Shown here piece by piece: positions 27,934 to 36,796 of a stretch of 64,000 nucleotides of DNA. Source of the DNA: JALHVH01 sp963773685 (GTDB lineage Bacteria > Acidobacteriota > Aminicenantia > Aminicenantales > Saccharicenantaceae); the NCBI GenBank assembly GCA_963773685.1, contig CAVZBY010000004.1, positions 1 to 64,000 on the forward strand, written 5' to 3'. The notes under the pieces are model-generated. The model saw only the letters and a list, made by a program, of their open reading frames with translations. It made no database searches and had not been told where the DNA came from. Position 1 is the first letter of the stretch. Each line of letters begins with the position of its first letter. Both the position numbers and the translations under genes were made by a program.

Positions 27934-28866
27934 TTACGGCCGCGTCCCCGAAGTCTCCCGCGCGAGGAGCTCCTCCCAGCGCTTGTCGACCATCTCCTGG
28001 ATCCTTTCCACGCTCTCCCGCCAGCGGGGATCCTTGAGGTGCTTGAAGCGGCCCTGCATGAACAGCCAGTCCGTGACCGGGAGGCGCTCCTTGGGCTTGT
28101 GGTTGACCCTCGTGACGCCCTTCTCAATCTCGAAAAGCGGCCAATAGCGGGTGGCGGCCGCGACGCGCGCCGTCTCGACGGCCATATCGGACTCGATGCG
28201 CCAGCCCGGGACGCAGGGGCAGAGGACGTTCAGGAAAGCCGGGCCGTCCAGCTCGATCGCCTTTTTCAGCTTGTCGGACAGGTCGATCGGGCTATGGATG
28301 GACGCCTGGGCCACGTAATCGATATGGTGGCCGGCCATGATCGCCGTCAGGTCCTTGGGGAACTGGGGCTTGCCTCCGGAGACCGTCCCGGCGGGGCTGG
28401 TGGTCGTGGATGCCCCGAAGGGGGTGGCGCTGCTTCTCTGGATGCCGGTATTCATATAGGCGCCGTTGTCGTAGCAAATATAGACGAGATCGTGGCCCCG
28501 CTCCATGGCGCCGGAAAGGCTCTGCAGGCCGATGTCGTAGGTCCCGCCGTCGCCCCCCAGGGCGACGAACTTGATCCTCCTCGCGGTCCCGCCCCGCCGT
28601 TTCTGCGACCGGTACAGGGCCTCGACGCCGCTCATGGTAGCGCCGGCGTTCTCGAACGCGGTATGGATCCAGGGGACGTTCCAGGCGGTGTAGGGGAAGA
28701 TCGACGTGGCGACCTCGAGGCAGCCGGTGGCGTTCCCGACGACGATCTCGTGATCGGTCACCTGGGTCAGCATCCGGGTGACGATCGGTACGGAGCATCC
28801 CGCGCACATCCTGTGTCCTGGGGCGAGAGCCGGCCTTCTTCGGGCGAGTTCCTGAAGTCCCGGCAT
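27934..28866 (-). CDS. porB: 2-oxoacid:ferredoxin oxidoreductase, beta (thiamine-diphosphate) subunit
   Basis: 310 residues from the ATG at 28866, seven bases after GGAG; an ATG at 28872 sits too close to it. The beta subunit binds thiamine diphosphate and, in the four-subunit enzyme, a [4Fe-4S] cluster. Visible are HRMCAGC near the N terminus, GDGGTYDIGLQS (the GDG motif for Mg-thiamine diphosphate) and YDNGAYMNTGIQ. With the alpha, gamma and delta subunits it turns pyruvate or a branched 2-oxoacid plus CoA into acyl-CoA, CO2 and reduced ferredoxin. The pyruvate-type reading is the default; substrate choice cannot be fixed by eye. Last gene of the gamma-delta-alpha-beta operon. Confidence 0.88.
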   Translation of the reverse strand: MPGLQELARRRPALAPGHRMCAGCSVPIVTRMLTQVTDHEIVVGNATGCLEVATSIFPYTAWNVPWIHTAFENAGATMSGVEALYRSQKRRGGTARRIKFVALGGDGGTYDIGLQSLSGAMERGHDLVYICYDNGAYMNTGIQRSSATPFGASTTTSPAGTVSGGKPQFPKDLTAIMAGHHIDYVAQASIHSPIDLSDKLKKAIELDGPAFLNVLCPCVPGWRIESDMAVETARVAAATRYWPLFEIEKGVTRVNHKPKERLPVTDWLFMQGRFKHLKDPRWRESVERIQEMVDKRWEELLARETSGTRP

Positions 28867-28868
28867 GG

Positions 28869-30050
28869 TCATTCTCCTCTGACGCCCAGATACCCGGACG
28901 CCTTCACGGAAGCCCCGGTTTCAAGGCATCGGCGGCTTTCCTCAAAGAGATCCCTGATGTCGCCGGCGAACAGGTCCCGGCCGCCCAGACCAAAGGTCCT
29001 CCCGGCGACCAGCGGCCTCGGCTCCAGATCGTAGAGGGCCGCGCGGATCTCGGTGAAGAGCGGCCCGTAGGCGCCGAAGCTTTCCGCACGGTCGAGCACG
29101 GTGACGATCCGGGCCTTCTTCAGGGCCTCCCGGATCTCGTCGTAAGGGAACGGGCGGAAGACTCGGATCTTCAGGAGGCCCACCCTCTCCCCGGCGTCGC
29201 GGAGCCCGTCGACGGCCTCCTTGACTTCCCCGCAGACGGAGTTGATGGCGACGAGAACGCGCTCGGCGTCGTCCAGCCTGTAGCCCTCGAAGAGGTCGTA
29301 ACGGCGGCCAAAGGTCTCCGCGAATTCCCGGGAGACGTCCCGGATGACGGACTTGGCGTTCATGACGGCCTCGTGCTGTCCCCGCTTGTGCTCTATGTAG
29401 TAATCCTGGAGGTCCAGCCCGCCCCAGCTGGCCGGATGGGCCGTGTCCAGAAGGGGATGGATAGGGGTGAACTCCCCGACGAATCCCCGGACCCTGGCGT
29501 CCTCCTCGAGGCGCATCGTTTCGATGCAATGGGAGATGATGAACCCGTCCATACAGACCATCACCGGCAGGCGGACGTCCGGATGTTCCGCGATGCGCGG
29601 GGCCATGATCAGGTTGTCGTAGGCTTCCTGGTTGTTCTCGGCGAAGATCTGGACCCATCCGGCGTCCCGGCATCCCATGATGTCGCCGTGGTCGCAGTGG
29701 ATATTGATCGGCCCCGAGAGGGCGCGGCTGACGACGGTCATGACCACCGGCTGGCGCATGCTGGCGGCGACGTAAAGCATCTCCCACATCAGGGCGAGGC
29801 CGCAGGAGGACGTGGCCGTCATGACCCGCCCGCCGGCCACGGCCGCGCCGACGCAGGCGGACATGGCGCTATGTTCGCTTTCGACGGTGACCAGCTCGGT
29901 CCCGACCCGGCCGTCGGCGACGAACTTGGCGAAGTCCTCCACGATCTGCGTCGACGGGGTGATCGGGAAAGCGGCCACGACGTCCGGATCGATCTGTCGC
30001 ATGGCTTCGGCGGCGGCCCCGTTCCCGGTGATGGCGACGAGGGGGCTCAT
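28869..30050 (-). CDS. porA: 2-oxoacid:ferredoxin oxidoreductase, alpha subunit
   Basis: 393 residues from the ATG at 30050, with GGAGGAGAACTGAC ahead. The N-terminal pyrimidine-binding domain shows the family pattern (GNGAAAEAM, then AAFPITPSTQIVE, ESEHSAMSACVGAA and the TATSSCGLALMWE loop). The C-terminal domain follows from about residue 250 (VLVAINSVCGEVKE, VLDRAESFGAYGP). Length and layout match the alpha subunit of archaeal-type four-subunit enzymes. One base separates it from the delta gene, and its stop overlaps the beta gene start region, so all four subunits are coupled. Confidence 0.9.
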   Translation of the reverse strand: MSPLVAITGNGAAAEAMRQIDPDVVAAFPITPSTQIVEDFAKFVADGRVGTELVTVESEHSAMSACVGAAVAGGRVMTATSSCGLALMWEMLYVAASMRQPVVMTVVSRALSGPINIHCDHGDIMGCRDAGWVQIFAENNQEAYDNLIMAPRIAEHPDVRLPVMVCMDGFIISHCIETMRLEEDARVRGFVGEFTPIHPLLDTAHPASWGGLDLQDYYIEHKRGQHEAVMNAKSVIRDVSREFAETFGRRYDLFEGYRLDDAERVLVAINSVCGEVKEAVDGLRDAGERVGLLKIRVFRPFPYDEIREALKKARIVTVLDRAESFGAYGPLFTEIRAALYDLEPRPLVAGRTFGLGGRDLFAGDIRDLFEESRRCLETGASVKASGYLGVRGE

Positions 30051-30051
30051 G

Positions 30052-30390
30052 TCAGTTCTCCTCCTTTTCCATGACGAGGGCCTGCGCCGCGCCCTTCCTG
30101 TTGACCGGGCACTCCCTGACGCACAGGCCGCAGCCTTTACAGTGGAAATAGTCGATCCCCCGGATCCCCCGGCGCTCCCGGCCGCCCGGTGCGGAGCGAT
30201 CACAGAGATCGAAGGCTCCCTCGGGACAGAACACCCAGCAGGTCAGGCAGTGGGTGCAATGGCCCGCATTCCAGACCGGCCGCCGGGTCCTCCATGTCCC
30301 CGTCTCGTAATGGAGGGAGTTGCCGGCGTCGGTGATGACGCCTCCGGCCGCGAGCTGCCGCCACGTCATGAGCGTCCTGTCGTCCTTCAT
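30052..30390 (-). CDS. porD: 2-oxoacid:ferredoxin oxidoreductase, delta (2x[4Fe-4S]) subunit
   Basis: 112 residues. Two ferredoxin motifs are complete: CTHCLTCWVFCP and CKGCGLCVRECP. It should carry electrons from the thiamine-diphosphate site to external ferredoxin. Its ATG overlaps the gamma gene's stop (ATGA), which indicates translational coupling. A GGAG site lies seven bases ahead. Confidence 0.9.
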   Translation of the reverse strand: MKDDRTLMTWRQLAAGGVITDAGNSLHYETGTWRTRRPVWNAGHCTHCLTCWVFCPEGAFDLCDRSAPGGRERRGIRGIDYFHCKGCGLCVRECPVNRKGAAQALVMEKEEN

Positions 30391-30962
30391 GCCCGGTCTC
30401 CTTCCGCGAAGCCCCGCCGCACGGCTTCGACGTTCTTTTCCGCCAGGGTTTTTCCCAACAGGGATACGAAGACGTGCCGGGTTTCGACGGCCAGCTGTTC
30501 CAGGGAGATGACCTCCGGGCAGGCTCGGGCGACGGCGCCGAGCACGGCGGAATTGGGGATCTCCTTTCCGAAGAGCTCCCGGGAGATCCGGTTCGCCGGA
30601 ACGGTGAACAGCCTGTTCCCGGAGAGACCGAGCGCCGTTCGGGTCTCCCCGGCGCTCTTCTCCGTATTGACGATGAACGTGACGCGGTCCTGAACGCCCT
30701 CGACAAGCTGGGGATTGCCGATCAGCGTGGGATCCATGATGATGACCAGGTTCGGGACACGGACGGGCGAGTGGATGCGGACCGCCCCTTCCGCGAAACG
30801 GTTGAAGGCCCGGACCGGCGCTCCCCGGCGCTCCGGCCCGAACTCCGGGAAGGCCGTGACGTACTTACCGGTTCCTTGGACGGCTTCGGCCAGGGTCTTG
30901 GCTCCGGTAACCGTTCCCTGCCCTCCTCGCCCGTGCCAGCGGATCTCGAAATAGGTCGGCAT
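30387..30962 (-). CDS. porG: 2-oxoacid:ferredoxin oxidoreductase, gamma subunit
   Basis: 191 residues. The family start IRWHGRGGQGTVTGAK and the FPEFGPERRGAPVRAF block are both clear, which identifies the gamma subunit (CoA-binding side). First gene of the gamma-delta-alpha-beta operon. The order and separate small subunits are typical of archaea and deep-branching anaerobes rather than the single-chain enzyme of most fermenting bacteria. A GGAGGGGAA site precedes the ATG. It lies 33 bases after the broken erythromycin-esterase-like gene on the same strand. Confidence 0.9.
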   Translation of the reverse strand: MPTYFEIRWHGRGGQGTVTGAKTLAEAVQGTGKYVTAFPEFGPERRGAPVRAFNRFAEGAVRIHSPVRVPNLVIIMDPTLIGNPQLVEGVQDRVTFIVNTEKSAGETRTALGLSGNRLFTVPANRISRELFGKEIPNSAVLGAVARACPEVISLEQLAVETRHVFVSLLGKTLAEKNVEAVRRGFAEGDRA

Positions 30963-30995
30963 TTCCCCTCCTTCCGGAATAGATCTCCATTCCCC

Positions 30996-32361
30996 TTAAC
31001 GGGGGCCGGGGGCTTCGCTTTCGATGCGAGTGCTGGGCTCCATGACGTCCGTAAAGATCACGGCGTCGAAATGCCGGGTCCAATCCGTCTTCATGGGCGA
31101 GTAACCCAAGGGACTGGCGACGATCCCCTGCCGGATCCAGTGATGAGGATCGTTCCGGAGCCGGCGGAGATCGAGGAACATGAACTTCTGACCGGTCCCG
31201 TGAAAGGCCTCTTCCAGGCTGTCCTTCCCGGCTTTCGGAATTTCGCCGGCTTCGGTGGCCGGCCTGTGGGCCATACCCGATTTCCCTTGATATGCGGTGA
31301 AGGTGATGGAATACGCTTCGTCCCCGAGCTTTTCGAGAACCTCGTCGCCCATGGTTCTCAGGGACTTGTAGTCCAGCCCCGGAACTCCGGTCTCGATCTC
31401 GGACCCGCGCCACATATTGTGGAAGCTCGCCGCCCAGACGATGATCTTCCTCCCCCGATAGTGTTCGTTCGCCAGCCAGACGAGGGTCTCGCCCATGGCT
31501 CGGTCCCTGGAATTGTTGTCGGAGGCCTTGGCCAGCTTTCCGGCGGCGAGGACCTCGAGCATATCGTACAGGCTATTCAGGTTCCGGGCGATACGGTCCC
31601 AATAGGAGATCTCCCTCGAGCTATGGACGCTCTCCAGGGCGGGCCGGTTCTTCTCGATGATCTGCGGCAAACGGCCGACAAGGTCCTTATAGGGGCGCCT
31701 TTCTTCCGGGCTCATCTTCATCAGGGCCTGAAGGTCGAGGGCAGAGGAGAGCCGTCCTCATCTCCTCGGGGCTCAGGGCCGACGGGCCCGCGCCCTCCAG
31801 GAAACCGATGAGCTTTTTCGGGAAGGTTTCCTTCGAAGCGGGCGCGGAGAACTGACAGTCGAACCCGGCCATCTCGAGGGGATCCGTACCGCCGTGGGTG
31901 GAACGGGCATATTCGAAGACGGGCCGGACCTGTCGGCTGACTCCCCAGATCGCAAAAATGCCCCTGCTTATAACCTCCTGCAGGGGGAGGTCCCGGTGAA
32001 GCGCGGCTTCCATCTCCCGGCAATCATACAGGCCGCTCTCCCAGGCGAGAACGTCGAATCCCATGGCCTCGTGCAGGAACTTCACGAGCCGGCACTTCAT
32101 CAGGAACGTCGCGCCGTCGCCGTGGCTCTGTTCACCGAGGAGGACGACCCGGGCGTCGCCGATGGCCTCCCTGAGAGGAATGAGGTCCGAGAGATCGGTG
32201 TTCGCGGGATCGCCGGAACGTATCGGGACGCCGTTCGCGAGAAGCCACCGGGCCCTCTCGTCGGATGGAGCGGGGGGCGCCTGAGCCTTCAGGAGAAGGA
32301 TCCCCGGCTCTATCAGAAGGAAAAATAGGATAAGGTTCCTAAGGCTTCTCGATCTTTTCAT
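30996..32361 (-). pseudogene. Erythromycin-esterase-like exported protein, frameshifted
   Basis: From the ATG at 32361 (GGGAGGAGCC ahead) a signal peptide and the first half of an erythromycin-esterase-like domain are encoded (ARVVLLGEQSHGDGATF, VLAWESGLYDC). That frame stops at 31687. The second half continues in the +1 frame (ALDLQALMKMSPEERRPYKD, then WAASFHNMWRG and the C terminus at 30996). The two halves join smoothly near 31735-31755 if one base is skipped, giving about 454 residues. The gene is either decayed or carries one extra base in the sequence. It is a distant relative of the product of 26485-27907. Together the two flank the oxidoreductase operon. The substrate is unknown. Confidence 0.72.
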
Positions 32362-32391
32362 GGCTCCTCCCGTCGCGATCTTCGAAAGAAG

Positions 32392-32426
32392 TGGACACGA
32401 TATTCCATCTATTATATATTTATATA
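32392..32426 (+). promoter_or_regulatory. Promoter with AT-rich operator-like motif, amidohydrolase array
   Basis: TGGACA at 32392-32397, a 17-base spacer, and TATATT at 32415-32420. TATTTATATA at 32417-32426 is the island motif in reverse orientation. It lies in the divergent gap between the esterase-like gene and the four-gene amidohydrolase array. Confidence 0.6.
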
Positions 32427-32544
32427 CTATAATATAATATCCAGGACAATGAAAATATTTTTCATGGGTCGTCGTTCCCTTCGGGATCGATGTTGCCGTG
32501 CCTTCTCTTGTCCCTCAATTCCAAAGGTCATTTTGAGGAGGATC

Positions 32545-34170
32545 ATGAAAACCAAGCAGGGATTCGTTCTGTTAGGACTCCTCGCCGGCCTGGTCACGGC
32601 CGCCCATGCGGCCTGGGAGCCGGCCTATGCCATCGTCGGCTGCCGGATCGTCCCCGTCTCCGGGGCTCCGGTCGAGGACGGGGTCATCATCATCCGCAAG
32701 GGGCTCATCGAGGCCGTCGGCGCCAGGGCCAAGGTCCCCGTCCCGGAGGACGTCGAGATCGTCGACGGGAAAGGAACGATCGCCTATCCCGGCTTCATCG
32801 ATGCGTATTCCTCCGTTTTCGTCAAGATCCCTGCCGAGCCTCAGCCGGATCCGGGCGAGCTCTTTGGCAATGTCTCGCCGGCCAACAAGGTGACCGGGCG
32901 CACCCCGGAATTCATGGCCTTCGATCATCTCGAGCCCGGCGACGCCGCTCGGGATGCCTGCCACGCCGCTGGGATCCTGACGGCTCTCGCCGTCCCGCAA
33001 CAAAGGCTCTTCTCCGGGCAGAGCGTCCTGCTGAACCTGAATGGCGGAAGCCCGGCCGAGATGGTCATTATGAACCCGGTCGCTCTGCATGTCGGCTTTA
33101 CCGGCGGACGCGGGACGTATCCGACGACGGGCATGGGCGTCCAGGCGCTCTTCAGGCAACTCAGCCTGGACGCGGCTTACTACCGATCGACCAAGGAAAG
33201 CCTGGCCAAGCTGGGGAAGGGCGTTCGCCGGCCCGTCTATGATCCTTTCCTCGAAACGCTGACGCCCTATCTTCTCGGACGAAAGCCTGTGATCTTTGCC
33301 TGCGACAACCAGGAAGATATCAAGAAGGCCATGCGCCTGATCGCCGAATGCGGAATCCGGGGATATATTGCCGGGGCGTCGGAAGCCTGGAGAGTGGCCG
33401 ACATGCTGAAGACCGCGACGGTCCCCTTGTTCCTGACCGTGAATTTCGTCCCCCCCTATACCAGCCTCTATAGCCAGAAAGGGAAGGAGTCCCGCGAAAA
33501 GGCCGAAAAAGAGATCTATCCGGCGAACGCCGCCAAGCTGAGCCAGGCCGGCATCGTCTTCGCATTCTCGTCGTACGGACTGGAAAAGAGCGGCGATCTT
33601 CTGTCCCAGGTCCGCAAAGCCGTCAAGGCCGGGCTGGCCGAGGCGGAGGCCCTGAAAGCCTTGACGATCCACCCCGCCCGGTTTCTCGGCGTCGACGGCC
33701 AGCTGGGGACCATCGAGCCGGGGAAGATAGCCAATATCGTCCTGGCCGGCGGAGAGATATTCCAGGAAACGACGCGTGTCCAGCAGGTGTTCGTCGACGG
33801 CCGGAGATTCGAGATCAAAGAGGACAAGAAAGGAAGCGTCGCGCCGGGGGTCTCGGGAAGATGGAAGGGTTCCCTCACCGGCCTGGAGGGGATCTCCGAG
33901 ATCTCTCTGGAGCTCAAGCAGGAACAATGCGTGGTCACGGGAAAACTGACGGCCGGCGGCAAGGCCTACGATCTCAAAGACGGCAGGACGGGAGAGGCAG
34001 GCCTGTCGTTTTCCGTCGTCCTCCCCGTCGCGGCCGGGGATACAATGATGACCTTCAGCGGCAAGGTCACGAAAGATACGCTGGAAGGGACCTTCTCCTA
34101 TCCTTCAGGGAAAGTGGAGCTCAAAGCCGAACGACTTCCGGAGAAAACGGACGATGGAGGATCGCGATGA
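32545..34170 (+). CDS. Exported amidohydrolase-fold protein lacking the HxH motif
   Basis: 541 residues from the ATG at 32545 (GAGGAGGATC ahead), with a signal peptide ending AAHA. The amidohydrolase frame is clear (AIVGCRIVPVSG, then IAYPGFIDAYSSVF), but the place of the metal-binding H-x-H reads A-Y-S-S. Later metal ligands are also not evident. Residues from about 435 form an extra beta-rich domain (GRWKGSLTG, SGKVTKDTLEGTFSYPSGKV). It may be an inactive partner or scaffold of the catalytic protein encoded just downstream, with which it is coupled (ATGA overlap). Another HxH-less copy is third in the array. Confidence 0.75.
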   Translation: MKTKQGFVLLGLLAGLVTAAHAAWEPAYAIVGCRIVPVSGAPVEDGVIIIRKGLIEAVGARAKVPVPEDVEIVDGKGTIAYPGFIDAYSSVFVKIPAEPQPDPGELFGNVSPANKVTGRTPEFMAFDHLEPGDAARDACHAAGILTALAVPQQRLFSGQSVLLNLNGGSPAEMVIMNPVALHVGFTGGRGTYPTTGMGVQALFRQLSLDAAYYRSTKESLAKLGKGVRRPVYDPFLETLTPYLLGRKPVIFACDNQEDIKKAMRLIAECGIRGYIAGASEAWRVADMLKTATVPLFLTVNFVPPYTSLYSQKGKESREKAEKEIYPANAAKLSQAGIVFAFSSYGLEKSGDLLSQVRKAVKAGLAEAEALKALTIHPARFLGVDGQLGTIEPGKIANIVLAGGEIFQETTRVQQVFVDGRRFEIKEDKKGSVAPGVSGRWKGSLTGLEGISEISLELKQEQCVVTGKLTAGGKAYDLKDGRTGEAGLSFSVVLPVAAGDTMMTFSGKVTKDTLEGTFSYPSGKVELKAERLPEKTDDGGSR

Positions 34171-35477
34171 AGAAGAGAATCACCGTCTGGACGGCGGCGC
34201 TGGCCTTGGTCCTGTGCCCTCTGGCCGCCGGCGCCCAGGATCTTCTGATCAAGAACGCCACGGTCCTCACCGTGACCCGGGGCACCCTTCCCAAGGGAGA
34301 CATTCTCATCCTCGGGGGGATCATCCGGAATATCGGAGAGAACATCGAGGCCCCGAAAGGCGTACGGGTCGTCGACGCCGCGGGGAAATTCGCGGTCCCG
34401 GGCCTGTTCGACTCCCACACCCATATCGGCCTGACCGATATCAACGAGATGGGAGAGACCATCACGCCCGAGGTCAGCGTGGCGGACGCCTTGAACGCCG
34501 AGGACACCCGGATCTTTTACTGCCTGACCGGGGGCGTGACCATGGTCCACACCATGCACGGCAGCGGGAACCCCATCGGCGGTCGCAACGTCACGCTCAA
34601 GATGAAATGGGGGAGAACGGCCGAGGAGATGATCGTCCCCCAGGCCTTCGCGACCATCAAATTCGCCCAGGGCGAGAACATCAAGCAATCCTATTATAAT
34701 CCCCCCACGGCGCGCTATCCGAAGTCCCGGATGGGGGTTGCCGCCATTGTCCGGCGGGAGCTCCTGAAGGCCAGGAGCTATACGGAGGAATGGGACCGCT
34801 ACCGGGCCGCCGCGGGCGCTAAAAAGCCCGGCGGCCCTTTGATCCCCCCCAGGAAGGACCTGCGCCTGGAGGCCCTGGCGGATGTCCTGAGGGGCAAGCT
34901 CCTGGTCCGGTGCCATACCTACCGGGCCGACGAGACCCTGGAGATGGTCAACCTGTCCAGGGAACTCGGATTCAAGATCGCCTGCCTGGACCATGCGTCG
35001 GAAGCCTTCAAGATCGCCGGGGAGTTGGTCGCCGCCGGGATCGGGATCTCGGTCTTCACAGACAGCTGGTCGTATAAGCTGGAAACCGCCGAGGGGATCG
35101 CCTATAACGCGGCCGCCTGCGCGAAGAAGGGCGTCCTCGTATCCCTCAATTCGGACGGAGGCCCCCAGATGCAATACATGTTCAACGAAGCGGCCAAGAC
35201 GATGAAGTTCGGCGGCCTGCCCGCCGACGAGGCGCTGAAGCTCATCACCATCAATCCGGCCATCCAGCTCGGCGTGGACAGGATCGCCGGCAGCCTGGAA
35301 GCCGGCAAGCATGGCGATGTGGCCATTTTCAGCAGACATCCCCTGGATTCCTATACGCGGTGCGAGATGACGATCATCGAAGGGGAGGTCTATTTCGACC
35401 GGGATCAGGACGTCAAAGAAAGACAAGAGAGGAAGAGCGCCGACGCGGAAAAAGACAAGGTCGGGAAGGAGGCCTGA
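34167..35477 (+). CDS. Exported amidohydrolase with intact metal site
   Basis: 436 residues. The ATG at 34167 overlaps the preceding stop, and GGAGG lies six bases ahead. A signal peptide ends at GAQ. Metal motifs are intact: FDSHTHIGL (H-x-H), RCHTYRADE, LDHAS and SLNSDGG (Asp). It belongs to the imidazolonepropionase-like amidohydrolases, so it probably cleaves a cyclic or linear amide outside the cytoplasm. It sits between two HxH-less relatives, which suggests a complex of active and inactive chains. Confidence 0.82.
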   Translation: MKKRITVWTAALALVLCPLAAGAQDLLIKNATVLTVTRGTLPKGDILILGGIIRNIGENIEAPKGVRVVDAAGKFAVPGLFDSHTHIGLTDINEMGETITPEVSVADALNAEDTRIFYCLTGGVTMVHTMHGSGNPIGGRNVTLKMKWGRTAEEMIVPQAFATIKFAQGENIKQSYYNPPTARYPKSRMGVAAIVRRELLKARSYTEEWDRYRAAAGAKKPGGPLIPPRKDLRLEALADVLRGKLLVRCHTYRADETLEMVNLSRELGFKIACLDHASEAFKIAGELVAAGIGISVFTDSWSYKLETAEGIAYNAAACAKKGVLVSLNSDGGPQMQYMFNEAAKTMKFGGLPADEALKLITINPAIQLGVDRIAGSLEAGKHGDVAIFSRHPLDSYTRCEMTIIEGEVYFDRDQDVKERQERKSADAEKDKVGKEA

Positions 35478-35478
35478 G

Positions 35479-36759
35479 ATGAAGAAGAAATCCATGATCG
35501 GCGGTCTTGTCCTGGCTCTCTTTTCCATGGCTTGGGCAGCGGCGGAGAAAGGGCCGGAGGTCATCGTGATCCGGGGGGCCCGGATCGTTCCCGTCGTCGG
35601 GGAGGAGATCTCCGGGGGAATGATCCTGATCCGCGACGGACGCATCGAAGCCTTGGGCCGGGAGCTGGCCATCCCGGAAGGCGCGGAGATCGTCGAAGCC
35701 GCCGGGCTCATTGCCTATCCCGGTATGATCGATTCCTGCAGCAGTCTCGGCCTGAACGAGATCTCCAACGTGGCGGCCACGGCCGACTCCTCGGAGATCG
35801 GCCGGATCAATCCGCAGCTCCGCATCGCGGACGCCCTTCACATGGACTCCGTTCACATCCCGATCGCCCGGGCGAGCGGGGTCACGGCCGTCCACGTCGT
35901 GCCCGGCGGAGCCTTCATCGCCGGGCAGAGCGGCATCATCAGGTTGAGCGGGCGCATCCCGGGCGACATGATCGTCAGAAGCCCGGCGTTCATGCGCATC
36001 CATTTCCAGGCGACACCCCAGTTCCTCAACGGGAGCGTCGTGCCCGGGGGCAAGATGGACGAGCTGGCGAGGGAGCTGAAGGAGATCCTGGGGAAAGTCC
36101 GCCTCTACGAGAAGAACAGGAAGGCCTCGCTCAAGGAGCCCGCGATGCCCGGTCCGGAATTCGACGAGGCATTGGAGTTCCTCCTCCCTGTGATCGATGG
36201 GCGGCTTCCCGTGATGATGGATGTCGGCAGCAAAGAGGAGATAGAGGCGGCCCTGAAGATCGTAAAGGAGGAAAAGCTCAAGGCCGTCCTCTTCGGCGCC
36301 GAGGAAGCCTGGAAGGTGGCCGGGGCGATCAAGGAGGCCGGCATCCCCGTCATCCTCTCGAACATGTACGATTTCCCCCCGAATTGGGAGGATGGCTATG
36401 ACGCCCGCTTCCGCCTGCCCGCGGAGCTGTGGAAGGCCGGGGTGAAGTTCGCCCTGGCCTCGGACAAGTACCTGCCGCCGTTCAGCATCGATCTTCCCTT
36501 TCAGGCGTCCAAAGCGGCGGCCTTCGGACTGGACGGGGCCGAGGCCCTGAAAAGCGTGACCATCCGTCCGGCGGAGATCCTCGGCGTTTCCGACATCATG
36601 GGCAGCCTCGAGCCGGGGAAAGCGGCCAACATCGTTCTCGCCGATGGGGATATCCTCGACCGGAGGACCCGGATCGTCCGGGTCTTCATCGACGGCAGGT
36701 CCCTCGACCTGTCCAACAGATATACGGAGCTCTTGAAGAGGTCCGAAGAGGATCGTTGA
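35479..36759 (+). CDS. Exported amidohydrolase-fold protein lacking the HxH motif, second
   Basis: 426 residues with a signal peptide (about 1-20). YPGMIDSCSSLGLNE stands where active members have D-x-H-x-H, so two metal ligands are missing. The rest of the barrel is well kept (VTAVHVVPGGAFIAGQSG, KFALASDKYLPP, then MGSLEPGKAANIVLADGD). It is coupled to the active amidohydrolase upstream by a one-base gap. It resembles the product of 32545-34170 more than the active enzyme, including the AGQS block. Confidence 0.75.
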   Translation: MKKKSMIGGLVLALFSMAWAAAEKGPEVIVIRGARIVPVVGEEISGGMILIRDGRIEALGRELAIPEGAEIVEAAGLIAYPGMIDSCSSLGLNEISNVAATADSSEIGRINPQLRIADALHMDSVHIPIARASGVTAVHVVPGGAFIAGQSGIIRLSGRIPGDMIVRSPAFMRIHFQATPQFLNGSVVPGGKMDELARELKEILGKVRLYEKNRKASLKEPAMPGPEFDEALEFLLPVIDGRLPVMMDVGSKEEIEAALKIVKEEKLKAVLFGAEEAWKVAGAIKEAGIPVILSNMYDFPPNWEDGYDARFRLPAELWKAGVKFALASDKYLPPFSIDLPFQASKAAAFGLDGAEALKSVTIRPAEILGVSDIMGSLEPGKAANIVLADGDILDRRTRIVRVFIDGRSLDLSNRYTELLKRSEEDR

Positions 36760-36796
36760 CGGACCGAAGGAGGCAACGCATGGGGCATATTGGACA

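Noticed and set aside
26485..32361. Macrolide-resistance role for the two erythromycin-esterase-like genes
   Set aside because: No resistance-gene context; they flank a metabolic operon and one or both are frameshifted. Family membership alone does not show drug hydrolysis.
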